From: Myxococcota bacterium
GTDB taxonomy: Bacteria; Myxococcota_A; UBA796
DNA length: 64,000 bases
Reading direction: 5' to 3'
Assembly: GCA_029251165.1 (NCBI GenBank)
Contig: JAQXDW010000072.1
Span: 62,001 to 126,000, forward strand
Positions 33,700-43,193 of this stretch are shown here, one piece after another. Every line of letters starts with the position of its first letter. Position 1 is the stretch's first letter. The notes beneath the pieces are model-generated. The model made no database searches, was not told the DNA's origin, and saw nothing but the letters and a program-made list of their open reading frames with translations. The translations under genes and the position numbers were made by a program.

Positions 33700-34353
33700 T
33701 CACCACAGCTCCACCGGCCAACCCCGCGCACGGGCCAGCCGGGCCAGCCTCGGGTCTGGATGCACCACGACCGGCTGTCCGACCGCTTCCAGGACCGGCA
33801 GATCGCTGTAGCTGTCGGTGTAGAATACGCAGTCCGAGAGTGAGACGCCCTTCTCTGCGGCCAGCCGCTCAGCATGCACCAGCTTGCCCGCTCCAAAACA
33901 CAGCGGCTCTGCCAGCGATCCTGTGAACCGCCCATCGTGGACGATAAACCTATTTGCCAGCACCGTCTCAATCCCCAGAGTCTCTGCAGCAAACCCACCG
34001 AGGTACGTCGAGGAAGACGTCAGCATCGCGAGGTGTGCGCCGTCTCTTCGGTGCCGCGCAAGCACGGCGTGGGCCCCCGGACGAATGGTCGGGGCGATCT
34101 GATCGGTCCAGAACGCGCGGGTTCGAGCGGCAAGCTCAGCCTCAGGCTTGCCGGTCAGGGTCGCGGCGCCGTCGTGCAGTGCAGACTCGATGCGCGCAAA
34201 GCCGAGATGGTACAGACCGATCCACCCGGCGGCCCGCACGACCGTGCGGCGGTTGATGTTGCCCAGCCGGAGCTCCTGTCGGATCCAGTCGGTCGCGGAG
34301 TTGGTTGAGATGAGGGTTCGATCGAGATCGAAGAAGGCGATCAAAGTGTCCAC
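33700..34353 (-). CDS. HAD subfamily IB phosphatase (SerB-like)
   Basis: A 217-aa HAD hydrolase. Motif I is FFDLDRTLIS (nucleophile Asp9), motif II LTSSSTY, a Lys motif is in GAGKLVHAERLAAEKGV, and motif IV is YTDSYSDLPVLE. The helical cap between motifs I and II is typical of subfamily IB (phosphoserine phosphatase-like). The substrate is unknown; a phospholipid or serine-type phosphomonoester is possible. It overlaps the upstream hypothetical gene by 13 nt. Confidence 0.88.
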   Translation of the reverse strand: MDTLIAFFDLDRTLISTNSATDWIRQELRLGNINRRTVVRAAGWIGLYHLGFARIESALHDGAATLTGKPEAELAARTRAFWTDQIAPTIRPGAHAVLARHRRDGAHLAMLTSSSTYLGGFAAETLGIETVLANRFIVHDGRFTGSLAEPLCFGAGKLVHAERLAAEKGVSLSDCVFYTDSYSDLPVLEAVGQPVVVHPDPRLARLARARGWPVELW

Positions 34354-34868
34354 TCCAGCGACAGCGCCCCGCCGATCCCCGCCGAGGTGCTGCCGGCGCT
34401 CAGCGAGACCGGAAGCCGCGCCCGCCCGACCAGTCCCAGTCGCTCCGATAGCTGCGCGCGCGCACCAACGGTCGGCGCCAGCGTCAGCACCTGGGGGCTC
34501 TCAGCCAGCAGCTCGCCGTCGAGGGTCGCCTGTCCGCCGCTGATCGCACCATCGATGCCAGCAAGCGCGATCTCTCCACACCACCGAACCCGAAGCTCTC
34601 CCCGCCACTGCACCACCCCAGCCGTCGCAGTAGAGCCATCGCCAGCAGCGGCCTCGGTGCGGCTCAGGCTCAGCGCCGGGGCGATCCCGAGCTCCAGTGT
34701 TCCCCGTCGCATCGACAGGTATGGCTGAATCGCAGGACCGACATAGGGAGACAACGAGAAGCTGCCAGACTGAATTCCCGTCAGCGAGCCGATCACTGCA
34801 TCGACGTCATCGGAGGGCGAAAATCGGGTCACCTCTGCTCCCAACAACCACAGGCTCAGCAGCTCCAC
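34341..34868 (-). CDS. Hypothetical barrel-like envelope protein
   Basis: About 175 aa of alternating amphipathic strands (FSLSPYVGPAIQPYLSMRRG, LTLAPTVGARAQLSERLG) ending in LSLEWTL, a pattern of small outer-membrane beta-barrels with a terminal aromatic strand. The start is uncertain. GTG at 34868 has GAGG 5 nt upstream and leaves room for a promoter. The ATG at 34904 would touch the ATG of the divergent gene at 34905. The 3' end overlaps the HAD gene by 13 nt. Confidence 0.55.
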   Translation of the reverse strand: MELLSLWLLGAEVTRFSPSDDVDAVIGSLTGIQSGSFSLSPYVGPAIQPYLSMRRGTLELGIAPALSLSRTEAAAGDGSTATAGVVQWRGELRVRWCGEIALAGIDGAISGGQATLDGELLAESPQVLTLAPTVGARAQLSERLGLVGRARLPVSLSAGSTSAGIGGALSLEWTL

Positions 34869-34904
34869 ACGCACCTCACATGTAATCGAGATAACCAACA
34901 GCAT

Positions 34905-35408
34905 ATGACCGAGCAGGAACATCCCAGCGAAGGCGTCCCCGGCTGCGGGTTCATTGGCTACTCCATCCTCCTCCTGGGCTTCTTTGCCCTGGGACTGACC
35001 GGGATGATCTCCAGCTCACTGAGCCTCCTCCAGGCCGGCAGCTCAACCAGCGCCAACCCGCTGATGCCCGGCAGTCAGGTCGCGGTCTGGCAACTCCAGC
35101 CGTTTCGAGACGTCGGTCTGCTCGACCTCACGGAGGTCCCCGGGGCCTGGCATGGTGAGTCCAGGAGCGGCGACGTCGCCTGCGCGATGACCAGCACTGC
35201 GGTCATTCGAGTCGAGGAAGAACAGGGCCAGCGGATGGCCTACACCGACATCGGAAACCTCGCGGTCCACACCGCCCTCCTCGATGTCGCGGTCGAGATG
35301 GTCAGCCGAGATGGTGAGAGCCTGACCTGTCACTTCGCACCGCAGGAGGGCAGCGATCGGTTCGCCCGCATGGTCGCGGGCGAGGCCGGCCTGGAGTGGC
35401 TGGATTAG
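34905..35408 (+). CDS. Hypothetical single-TM protein
   Basis: A 167-aa protein with a short cytosolic N-terminus, one TM helix (FIGYSILLLGFFALGLTGMI) and an extracytoplasmic domain of about 120 residues with two Cys (DVACAMT, LTCHFAP). No domain is recognised. It converges on the TPR-type lipoprotein gene, and the 107-nt gap contains a run of seven T without a clear stem. Confidence 0.6.
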   Translation: MTEQEHPSEGVPGCGFIGYSILLLGFFALGLTGMISSSLSLLQAGSSTSANPLMPGSQVAVWQLQPFRDVGLLDLTEVPGAWHGESRSGDVACAMTSTAVIRVEEEQGQRMAYTDIGNLAVHTALLDVAVEMVSRDGESLTCHFAPQEGSDRFARMVAGEAGLEWLD

Positions 35409-35515
35409 ACGCGTGCCGTGCCTGTGGTTTTTTTGCAGACGCCGAGCATGACCTGACGAGGCCGACGCCGGGTGCAGCCCTGCGACCGATCGCGCGCCGT
35501 GTGGCTGCGGCGTGC

Positions 35516-36567
<1,052 letters not shown>

Positions 36568-36571
<4 letters not shown>

Positions 36572-37575
36572 GTGGGGCTCCTCTCGTGTGACTTTATGTC
36601 CTCGTATCCTCTGACAGCACCCGTCCCGTCTGGTTGCACTGCGATGAGGGTCCAGGCACACAGGGCACGGATGACCTCCAGATCACCCAGGGTATCCTGG
36701 GTCATCCCCCCGACGATCACCCCGACGAGCGCCGCACGCCCTCCCGTGTCGGTGCGCTGCCAGAGGCTCCACAGGAGCCACACCAGGCCAATCCAGATCG
36801 CCATTCCCGACATTGCAGCCGCCTGGAGTGCGGAGTCATGGGCATGATAAGGAAAGTAGAACCCTGGTGATAGATGATCCTGGGCAGCGACCATCGCTGC
36901 GCGGACCGACGTCACCCCCGCTCCGACGGGATGCTCGACGGCGACCGCCGCGCCGGCAGACCACAGCACCGCACGCTCAGCGAGGGCGGGCTGATGTGAG
37001 AGCGCCGAGATCAGGAACAACGACACCGCAGCCCCCCCAAGGAGGGCCGTCGCCGGACTCCACCACAGCGTCGCGACCACCAGCCCGGCAGACAGCACTG
37101 GACCGCTGCTCGCTGAGGCCAGGATCCCGACACCGATGCCCGCAGCACAGCGCCATGACCGTCGATGCACTGCGACCGCGAAGGGTGGAATGAGGGCGTA
37201 GCCGAGGGTGAGGTGGTGGGAGAACGGCCCCAGCGCCGGCCAGGACCCTGCCGTGAGCATAGAGCCGACCCCGACCAGCGCTGCGGAGACGAGCCCAAGC
37301 CGTACCGCACGCTCCCGATGCTCCGTGTCTGCCAGGATCGGCACCGCGAGCACCAGCGCCAGCGGCCAGAGCTTGCCCAGCGCAGCCACGCCGGGCGAAG
37401 CGATCTGGAGCGCGATGCCGATGAGGGCCACCGGTATGAGAAGATCGCCGCTCTCCGAGAGCTGCCTCCGCCCTGTCCACAGCGCCCCAGCCAGGGCCAG
37501 CCCAGTGGTGATCTCAAGCGCCGAGGTGCCCAGGGGCAGTGCGGCAAAGAGGAGGAGCAGCAGCACGGCTCGCAT
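36568..37575 (-). CDS. O-antigen ligase/polymerase-like membrane protein
   Basis: A 335-aa polytopic protein with about nine to ten TM segments and a loop between them reading YFPYHAHDSALQAAAM. The HxHD context resembles the catalytic loop of O-antigen ligase/Wzy-type proteins (HxHN). The family is shorter here than usual (about 400 aa). It lies among glycosyltransferase genes and overlaps the next gene by ATGA. Polymerase versus ligase cannot be told from sequence. Confidence 0.6.
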
Positions 37576-37598
37576 CAGACACCACCCAAGAGAAATCC

Positions 37599-37617
37599 CC
37601 TCCGGACGAACCGGAGG
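37599..37617 (-). other. Hairpin in the leader of the ligase/polymerase-like gene
   Basis: CCTCCGG (37599-37605) pairs perfectly with CCGGAGG (37611-37617) around a 5-nt loop, 24 nt upstream of the ATG at 37575. On the transcribed strand the loop is TTCGT. No T-run follows, so it is more likely an mRNA leader structure than a terminator. Confidence 0.45.
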
Positions 37618-37651
37618 AGATCCCCGCTGTGGCGGTGTGCACAGGGTGGCT

Positions 37652-37678
37652 GGACCCCCTTATAAGTAAGGGAGGTCC
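37652..37678. repeat. Long imperfect inverted repeat in intergenic region
   Basis: An 11-bp stem with one bulged A: GGACCCCCTTA (37652-37662) pairs with TAAGGGAGGTCC (37667-37678) around a TAAG loop. It lies in the 257-nt gap between the GT4 gene and the ligase/polymerase-like gene. There is no T-run on either strand. It could be a protein-binding site, a structured leader or a small-RNA element. Confidence 0.5.
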
Positions 37679-37832
37679 CACCAGGGTGACATCCAGGATC
37701 CTCGCCAGAGAGGCATGCCGTAGTCACCTTCAAGATGAGTCCAAAAGGACACGCACAGGGGCCAACGCTCACTGTGACAATCACCCATCCCAGCAGGATC
37801 TTAACCATACCCCCGATCGGCTCCAGTGGGAA

Positions 37833-38933
37833 TCACCGTGTGCACATCGCCGCTGCTTCTCGGTAGACCGCCATGGTCTGCTCGGCGATGGAATCCCATG
37901 AATACTGTGAACGAACCAGACTTCGCCCGAGCTGCCCCCGTCGGATCAGGTCCGCATCGGCCGCATCATTCAGGGCCGCCAGCCTCATCGCCCAGTCCTC
38001 CACCAGCCAGCCGGCCTCTGGCGCGCCGCTCAGCAGCTCCCGGTGCGGAGGAATGTCGCTGAGCAGGACCGGCAGACCGGACTCCATCGCCTCCAGCGCC
38101 GCGAGGGGAAAGCCCTCCAGGTGGCTGGGCAGCACGAAGGCGCGCGCGTGGCTGAGCAGCGCATCTCGAGCCTCCCCGAACCGGGGACCGACCAGCATCA
38201 CCCCGGGCGGCGCCAGCGCGGCCAGCTTGTCGGCATAGGCGTCCATGTGGGTCGCGCCGCCGACGATGACGAGCGGGAGCGTGGTCCCGGAGGCTGCGTA
38301 TCCGACCATCAGGCGCTCCAGCCCCTTCTCCGGGACCAGCCGACCGACAAACAGCAGGAATCCCCGCTCCGTGAGTCCAGGCACCTCGGCAGCCGAAAGC
38401 GGCACCGGCGGGATCGGCGAGACGCCATTGGGGATGAAGGTCGGCGAGACGCCGTAGGTCTGCTCGTAGTGGGTCTTGAGGTGCTCTCCGACCGCGATGA
38501 GCTTGTGGGGGAAGGTCGCAGCGCTCCAGGCACCGGCCTGCAAGACCAGTCGAGCCGCCCGGCCCCACTTCTGCCGCTGCCAGTCCAGGCCGTGCAGGGT
38601 GACCACGGCGGGTCGCCCCACCAGTCGGGGCATCCAGGACATCAGGCTGGGGCCAGTGGCGTGGATGTGCACGACGTCCGCGTGGAGCAGGGCGCGCGGG
38701 GTCGCAGCGGCGGTGTGCACGATGGCCTCAAGGTGCTTGGAGTACACCGTGTCGACGTCCACCAGATGCACACCGTGGTGGATTCCGGCTCCCAGCGGGT
38801 TGTAGCGACGCCGGCAGTACACCGTGACCTCACAGCCAAGCGTCACCAGACGCGGTGCCAGCTCACCGACCACCCGCTCCACACCGCCCTCGGTTCCCCA
38901 CGGAGCCCGCAGTCCGACCATCGCGACCCTCAC
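37833..38933 (-). CDS. Family 4 glycosyltransferase
   Basis: A 366-aa GT-B enzyme. The N-terminal domain has the GGVERVV acceptor-side motif, and HADVVHIHATGP and VVTLHGLDW follow. The donor domain has LLFVGRLVPEKGLERLM, FIPNGVSPIPP and the EX7E motif region HLEGFPLAALEAMESGLPVL. It transfers a sugar from an NDP donor with retention. It overlaps the nucleotidyltransferase-like gene upstream by 4 nt (ATGA) and sits in a surface-glycan neighbourhood. Confidence 0.92.
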   Translation of the reverse strand: MRVAMVGLRAPWGTEGGVERVVGELAPRLVTLGCEVTVYCRRRYNPLGAGIHHGVHLVDVDTVYSKHLEAIVHTAAATPRALLHADVVHIHATGPSLMSWMPRLVGRPAVVTLHGLDWQRQKWGRAARLVLQAGAWSAATFPHKLIAVGEHLKTHYEQTYGVSPTFIPNGVSPIPPVPLSAAEVPGLTERGFLLFVGRLVPEKGLERLMVGYAASGTTLPLVIVGGATHMDAYADKLAALAPPGVMLVGPRFGEARDALLSHARAFVLPSHLEGFPLAALEAMESGLPVLLSDIPPHRELLSGAPEAGWLVEDWAMRLAALNDAADADLIRRGQLGRSLVRSQYSWDSIAEQTMAVYREAAAMCTR

Positions 38934-39832
38934 AGCGCGACCGACTCTCGAAGTCCGACCTGCCCCATGCGCGCGCGGGCCTCTCGCAGCACATACTCCT
39001 GGAAGTCGTGGAGGTGGTTGGTGGCGACCGACTCGTCGCGCTGGAACCGGCGGTCCCGCTGCGCATCACTGAGCCAGTCATACTTCCGCCGCCAGTAGTT
39101 GTCCCACAGCGACAGCGCCCGATGCTCTGCCCGGGCAGCGAACGGCCCGCCCCACGCCGCCTCCAGAGCTGCCACCGGTCGGGGCCGCACCAGCTGGCGG
39201 GCGTTGCCGGCGCGGGCGAGCGACCAGCTCATCCCCGGAACGAACTGCTCCGCCCACTGGTTTGCCGTCAGGAAGCGCGCGCAGACCTGTGGGCCAAACA
39301 TTGGAACTGCGGTGCACAGCTCGACGGCGGTGAACAGGTTGCGCTGATCGAGGGAGAGGTGGTCGACATCGAGGAGATAGTTCGTGCAGAACAGCTCCCG
39401 CAGCGAATACGGCATGGCCTTGCGGGCGATGTGGGTGAGGGTCTTGAGAGACCAGACCCGGCCCGGCTGGACCAACAACAGGAAGTCCACGTCGTCTCCA
39501 GGCAGCGCGCTGTTCTTGGAGAGGCTGCCAGTGATGAGCACGCCACGCACGAACGGAAGCGCACCGAGCACGGACGCAGCCCGCTTCGCCTGTGGCCAGA
39601 CCTGCTCGGCGGTTCGGGCGCGCTCCTGGCGGCGGATGACGTTGTGGTGAGCGTCGGGGAGGTGACGGTATCGGCCGGTGGCTGCAATCTGACCGGCGGC
39701 TTCCAGCGCAGCGAGCGCCTCGGCCAGGGCCTCGGGCTGTCCAGGGGCCACCAGACGCTCCAGCTCCGCCACTGTGAGGGGGTGCTTGAAGATGTCGAAG
39801 TAGAGCACCATCCGGAGGAGCGCATCACGCAT
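38930..39832 (-). CDS. Nucleotidyltransferase-fold protein with N-terminal winged-helix region
   Basis: A 300-aa protein. Residues about 1-65 look like a winged-helix segment (YFDIFKHPLTVAELERLV). The core has RGVLITGSLSKNSALPGDDV followed by DFLLLV, the GS...DxD pattern of pol-beta/MNT nucleotidyltransferases. The rest is helical. The target is unknown; in glycan loci such proteins might modify a sugar or protein, but this is inference. The ATG at 39832 was chosen because conserved sequence begins there. It is coupled to the GT4 gene by ATGA. Confidence 0.75.
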   Translation of the reverse strand: MRDALLRMVLYFDIFKHPLTVAELERLVAPGQPEALAEALAALEAAGQIAATGRYRHLPDAHHNVIRRQERARTAEQVWPQAKRAASVLGALPFVRGVLITGSLSKNSALPGDDVDFLLLVQPGRVWSLKTLTHIARKAMPYSLRELFCTNYLLDVDHLSLDQRNLFTAVELCTAVPMFGPQVCARFLTANQWAEQFVPGMSWSLARAGNARQLVRPRPVAALEAAWGGPFAARAEHRALSLWDNYWRRKYDWLSDAQRDRRFQRDESVATNHLHDFQEYVLREARARMGQVGLRESVAL

Positions 39833-39930
39833 GGAGACTCTATACCTGGGCCAGCGCGAATCCTCTACAACGCAGCGCATCAAGCCCAGCACGGGTATCC
39901 GTCCGGGCATCAGGGCGTTAAGCCGAGGCC

Positions 39931-41364
39931 ATGCCGTACCCGACACAGCTCATCGTGATCGCATATCTGGGCATCCTCGGCTTGCTGTCCCTGTATGGCT
40001 GCCACCGGCTCTACATCACAATCGTCTACTGGCGTCTGCGCAAGGAGGCGCCGCAGCCTGGTTCCGATTGCTCGCTGCCGATGGTCACCGTTCAGCTCCC
40101 GGTGTTCAACGAGCGCAACGTCATCGAGCGGCTCATCGACGCCACAGCGGCCCTGGACTGGCCCGCAGAGCAGCTGGAGATTCAAGTCCTCGACGACTCC
40201 ACCGACGACACCACCGAGGTCGCCCAGGCCGCCGCAGCACGATGGCAGGCAGCAGGAATCGACGTGAAGGTTGTCCGTCGAGGGGACCGGATCGGCTTCA
40301 AGGCCGGTGCGCTCCAGGCGGGCATGAAGACCGCGCGCGGTGAGTACCTCGCGGTGTTCGATGCCGACTTCATCCCCCCGGCGAACTTTCTTCGGGTGAC
40401 CATGCCTCACCTCCTGCGCAGTGCACGCATCGGCATGGTCCAGACCCGCTGGGGGCACCTCAACGAGGAGCACTCCCTGCTCACCCGGCTGTCGGCTGTG
40501 CTCCTCGACGGGCACTTTGTCCTGGAACACACCGCCCGCCACCGCTCCGGGAAGTTCTTCAACTTCAACGGCACCGCGGGCATCTGGAAGCGTGCCTGCA
40601 TCGAGGATGCCGGGGGCTGGCAGCACGACACGCTGACCGAGGATCTCGACCTGTCCTACCGCGCTCAGCTCGCCGGCTGGCAGTTCGTGTTCCTCCGGGA
40701 TCTCATCTCCCCCGCCGAGCTGCCCGCCGACATGCGCGCCTTCAAGATCCAGCAGCACCGCTGGGCAAAAGGGACCGTACAGACCGCCCGCAAGCTCGCA
40801 GGCCCCATCCTCTCCTCCGACCAGCCCGCGCGGGTGAAGGCAGAGGCGCTGGTTCACCTCTCCAGCAACTTCGCCTACCCGCTGGTGCTTCTCCTCGCCG
40901 CGCTGATGCCGCTGGCGGTGCTCGCGCGGGGACGCTCCGGGGTGACCGAGGCGCTGCTGCTGGATCTGCCCGCGTTCGTGCTCGCCACCCTCAGCGTCGG
41001 CACCTTCTATGCGATGGCCGAGCGAGAAGCCGATCCAGCGGGCTGGCGCACCCGGCTGTGGCGAATTCCCCTGGTGATGAGCCTGGGCATCGGCATGGCT
41101 GTCAACCAGACCCGCGCGGTCTTCGAGGGCCTGCTCGGCAGCGACGTCACCTTTGTCCGCACCCCAAAAGTCGGCAGCACGTCACTGCGTCGCTATCGAC
41201 AGAAGCTCGACTGGACTCCGATCATTGAGCTGGCCTTCGCAGCCTACTTTGTTGTCGGCGTCGGCTGGATAATCGACCAGCACTACTGGGCGAGTCTGCC
41301 GTTTATGGCGTTGTTTGGAGCCGGCTTTGGCTATGTGGGGTTGATGTCTCTTCGGGAGGCGTAG
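39931..41364 (+). CDS. Cellulose-synthase-like family 2 glycosyltransferase
   Basis: A 477-aa membrane GT2. One TM is at about 5-30. The catalytic domain has VTVQLPVFNERNV, QVLDDSTDDTTEV, AVFDADFIPP, LTEDLDLSYR and QQHRWAKGTVQ. TM segments follow at about 305-330, 345-372 and 430-472. The Q(Q/R)HRW form resembles bacterial and plant CslA/mannan-synthase-like enzymes. It probably makes or extends a beta-linked polysaccharide. It is divergent from the nucleotidyltransferase/GT4 pair. Confidence 0.9.
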   Translation: MPYPTQLIVIAYLGILGLLSLYGCHRLYITIVYWRLRKEAPQPGSDCSLPMVTVQLPVFNERNVIERLIDATAALDWPAEQLEIQVLDDSTDDTTEVAQAAAARWQAAGIDVKVVRRGDRIGFKAGALQAGMKTARGEYLAVFDADFIPPANFLRVTMPHLLRSARIGMVQTRWGHLNEEHSLLTRLSAVLLDGHFVLEHTARHRSGKFFNFNGTAGIWKRACIEDAGGWQHDTLTEDLDLSYRAQLAGWQFVFLRDLISPAELPADMRAFKIQQHRWAKGTVQTARKLAGPILSSDQPARVKAEALVHLSSNFAYPLVLLLAALMPLAVLARGRSGVTEALLLDLPAFVLATLSVGTFYAMAEREADPAGWRTRLWRIPLVMSLGIGMAVNQTRAVFEGLLGSDVTFVRTPKVGSTSLRRYRQKLDWTPIIELAFAAYFVVGVGWIIDQHYWASLPFMALFGAGFGYVGLMSLREA

Positions 41365-41470
41365 TCGACTGTGAGTCTGCATGACGCAGCCCCCAGACCG
41401 ACTTGGTTCCGCCAAGCTGTACGCAGCTGATCACCCCGAGGGGCAGCAGCACAATGGCAAGTATCTTCAT
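41303..41470 (-). CDS. Possible 55-aa lipoprotein
   Basis: A short frame starting MKILAIVLLPLGVISC, which is a complete signal peptide with a lipobox ending at Cys16, followed by about 40 polar Ser/Thr/Pro-rich residues. The last 62 nt run antisense into the 3' end of the GT2 gene. No SD is visible. The N-terminus is convincing but the rest is not, so this is a low-confidence call. Confidence 0.3.
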   Translation of the reverse strand: MKILAIVLLPLGVISCVQLGGTKSVWGLRHADSQSTTPPEETSTPHSQSRLQTTP

Positions 41471-41514
41471 GCTTTAGGAGACGGAAACCCCGTCAATAAA
41501 GATGAGCCCAGAGC

Positions 41515-42405
41515 TTAATGTTGTCCATACGGGGCTGCAGAGACGCTGCGCAGGAACAGCCAGAGCGCAGACAGCTCCGCATCCGTCATCGCCTGTGTGT
41601 AGCGCCAGGGCATCGCGGGATCGATCGAAGAGCCATCGGGACGAATGCCCTGGCGCATCGACCGGACAAAGTCCACCTCCGACCACTCCGCCAGCCCGCT
41701 GGCGTCCGGGGTGAGGTTGGAGGCCGGCGGGAAGTCCGGCGGAGCCCCTGCCATCGGACCGCCGGCGAGGTGCTCTCCGTGGCAGCTGTAGCAGCCACCA
41801 GTGCGTGCGAGGTGCGCGCCATACGGCAGGCTCACTTCCGCAGGAACCGGGTCTGGACGCGGGCCGTGGATGTCGACCTGCTCCAGGCCTACCAGCTCAA
41901 TCTCACCGGCGAGGTACAGGGCGCGAAACAGCAGCCCGACCTTCTGCGGCGGGACCGTGCGCTCAACCGGCGGCAGGGCGCGCAGGGCTGCAATCATGGC
42001 CACCAGCTCGGCATCAGAGAAGTGAAAGTGCTCGGCAGTGGGCATGCCGAGCAGCGGCTGCCCCTCGACGGACAGCCCGTAGCGGATGGCGGTGATCAGA
42101 TCGGCATCGCTCTGGGAACCGAGCGGACCGGCTGGGGTGAGGTTGGGCCCAGAGAGGCGGGCGAGGAAGGGCTCATCGATGATGACCTTTCCGGCCAGGT
42201 CCTCACCGTGGCACTCTCCGCACTTTGACAGGGTGAGCAGGTGCTCGCCGCGCACGATGGACTCGGGATCATCAGGAATGCTCAGCGTCGGAGGCGTGAC
42301 CTCGTGGCGGGCCGTGAGTCGGCTTGTGCTGACCGCGTAGATGCCTCCGATCACCAGCACCAGCACCACCACGATGGCTCCGGTTGCCCATATAATTCTC
42401 TTCAT
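41515..42405 (-). CDS. Membrane-anchored diheme cytochrome c
   Basis: A 296-aa protein with an N-terminal TM anchor (IIWATGAIVVVLVLVIGGIY) and two c-type haem motifs, CGECHG (about 62) and CYSCHG (about 203), each followed by a Met-containing region (GMPTAEHFHF and AMPWRYTQAM). This is the two-domain layout of alcohol-dehydrogenase-type or gluconate-dehydrogenase-type cytochrome subunits. It would carry electrons at the periplasmic face. It overlaps the upstream lipoprotein by 4 nt. No partner dehydrogenase is adjacent. Confidence 0.87.
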   Translation of the reverse strand: MKRIIWATGAIVVVLVLVIGGIYAVSTSRLTARHEVTPPTLSIPDDPESIVRGEHLLTLSKCGECHGEDLAGKVIIDEPFLARLSGPNLTPAGPLGSQSDADLITAIRYGLSVEGQPLLGMPTAEHFHFSDAELVAMIAALRALPPVERTVPPQKVGLLFRALYLAGEIELVGLEQVDIHGPRPDPVPAEVSLPYGAHLARTGGCYSCHGEHLAGGPMAGAPPDFPPASNLTPDASGLAEWSEVDFVRSMRQGIRPDGSSIDPAMPWRYTQAMTDAELSALWLFLRSVSAAPYGQH

Positions 42406-43193
42406 TTGCCATGATCCGGTCGATGATGCTGTGCAGTGTTGGCCCGCTTACACAGCTGACCCCAGGTCTGATCGGCAAGGGACTGAAAGTCCGCTGTCCA
42501 GATGGGCAGCCCCAGTGCGCTGACCCGCTGGGGATTCATCGGCAGCGTGCAGTCCTTCGGGACCCGGCCCGGCCCGCCGATCTTGGTGATGTAGATCCGA
42601 TAGGCCTCCACACAGACCGACTCCGACGCCGTTCCGCACAGACTCAGCGACATCGGCTGCGCACCTCGCTGCCGTCCGGAGCGCAGCACCCGCTCGGAGA
42701 CAATTCGAGCGGTCATCTTCTCGTCGATGGCCTCCTCGGTGAGTCCATCGAGGCCGTAGAGGGTCACTCGGGTGCGAATGTGGGCCATCATCTCCGCCTC
42801 CTGCCCCGGCGGAAACTGCTCTGAGATCGGCCGCTCCTCCCGCTGCAGCGCGTGCGCAAGGCAGCGCTCCTTGAACCCGCCGGTGTTCCTGCAGGCGGCC
42901 GTCGCGGCCTCTCCTCGCATGCCGACGGCATCGACGATCTCGAACAGACAGACCTCTCGCCAGCCCTGACCCAGCCCCTCACAGATCGGAGTGGCGTGGC
43001 CGCCATTCTTGGCGATCTGCCGGGCAGAGAACATCGTGCACTCCCCCTTCATCGACACGTCGGTGATCTGGCCACACAGGGCCAGCGCGCGCTGCGGATC
43101 GGTCTCCTTGATCGCTGCGGCGTAGGCACGCGCTTCAGTCAGGGCAGGGTCTTCAGGCGGCGACGACAGGCAGCCCAGCAGAGACAGGATCAC
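42402..43193 (-). CDS. Hypothetical Cys-rich lipoprotein
   Basis: A 263-aa lipoprotein. The GTG at 43193 is chosen because it gives a short signal peptide with a lipobox (ILSLLGC) and a GTGA overlap with the LarA-like stop. The mature part is helical with many Cys residues (LALCGQI, GECTMF, PICEGLG, VCLFEI, AACRNTG, ERCLAH), like Sel1/TPR-type disulfide-stabilised repeats. Function unknown. It is coupled to the cytochrome gene downstream. Confidence 0.65.
   Translation of the reverse strand: MILSLLGCLSSPPEDPALTEARAYAAAIKETDPQRALALCGQITDVSMKGECTMFSARQIAKNGGHATPICEGLGQGWREVCLFEIVDAVGMRGEAATAACRNTGGFKERCLAHALQREERPISEQFPPGQEAEMMAHIRTRVTLYGLDGLTEEAIDEKMTARIVSERVLRSGRQRGAQPMSLSLCGTASESVCVEAYRIYITKIGGPGRVPKDCTLPMNPQRVSALGLPIWTADFQSLADQTWGQLCKRANTAQHHRPDHGK

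Noticed and set aside
35425..35440. Run of seven T after the single-TM protein as a terminator
   Set aside because: No stable stem precedes the T-run, so an intrinsic terminator cannot be supported.
37730..37790. Possible GEMM (c-di-GMP) riboswitch because of ACGCACAGGG on the plus strand
   Set aside because: The rest of the consensus, including the ACGCAAAG segment and tetraloop receptor, is missing, and no plus-strand gene follows.
37575..37808. 77-aa minus-strand frame between the GT4 and ligase genes, starting MVKILLGWVIVTV
   Set aside because: No properly spaced SD, composition unlike its neighbours after the first 20 residues, and two stable hairpins lie inside it. A structured intergenic region is more likely.
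41480..41494. GACGG/CCGTC hairpin downstream of the cytochrome c gene
   Set aside because: The stem is only 5 bp with no T-run on the relevant strand. It is too weak to call a terminator.
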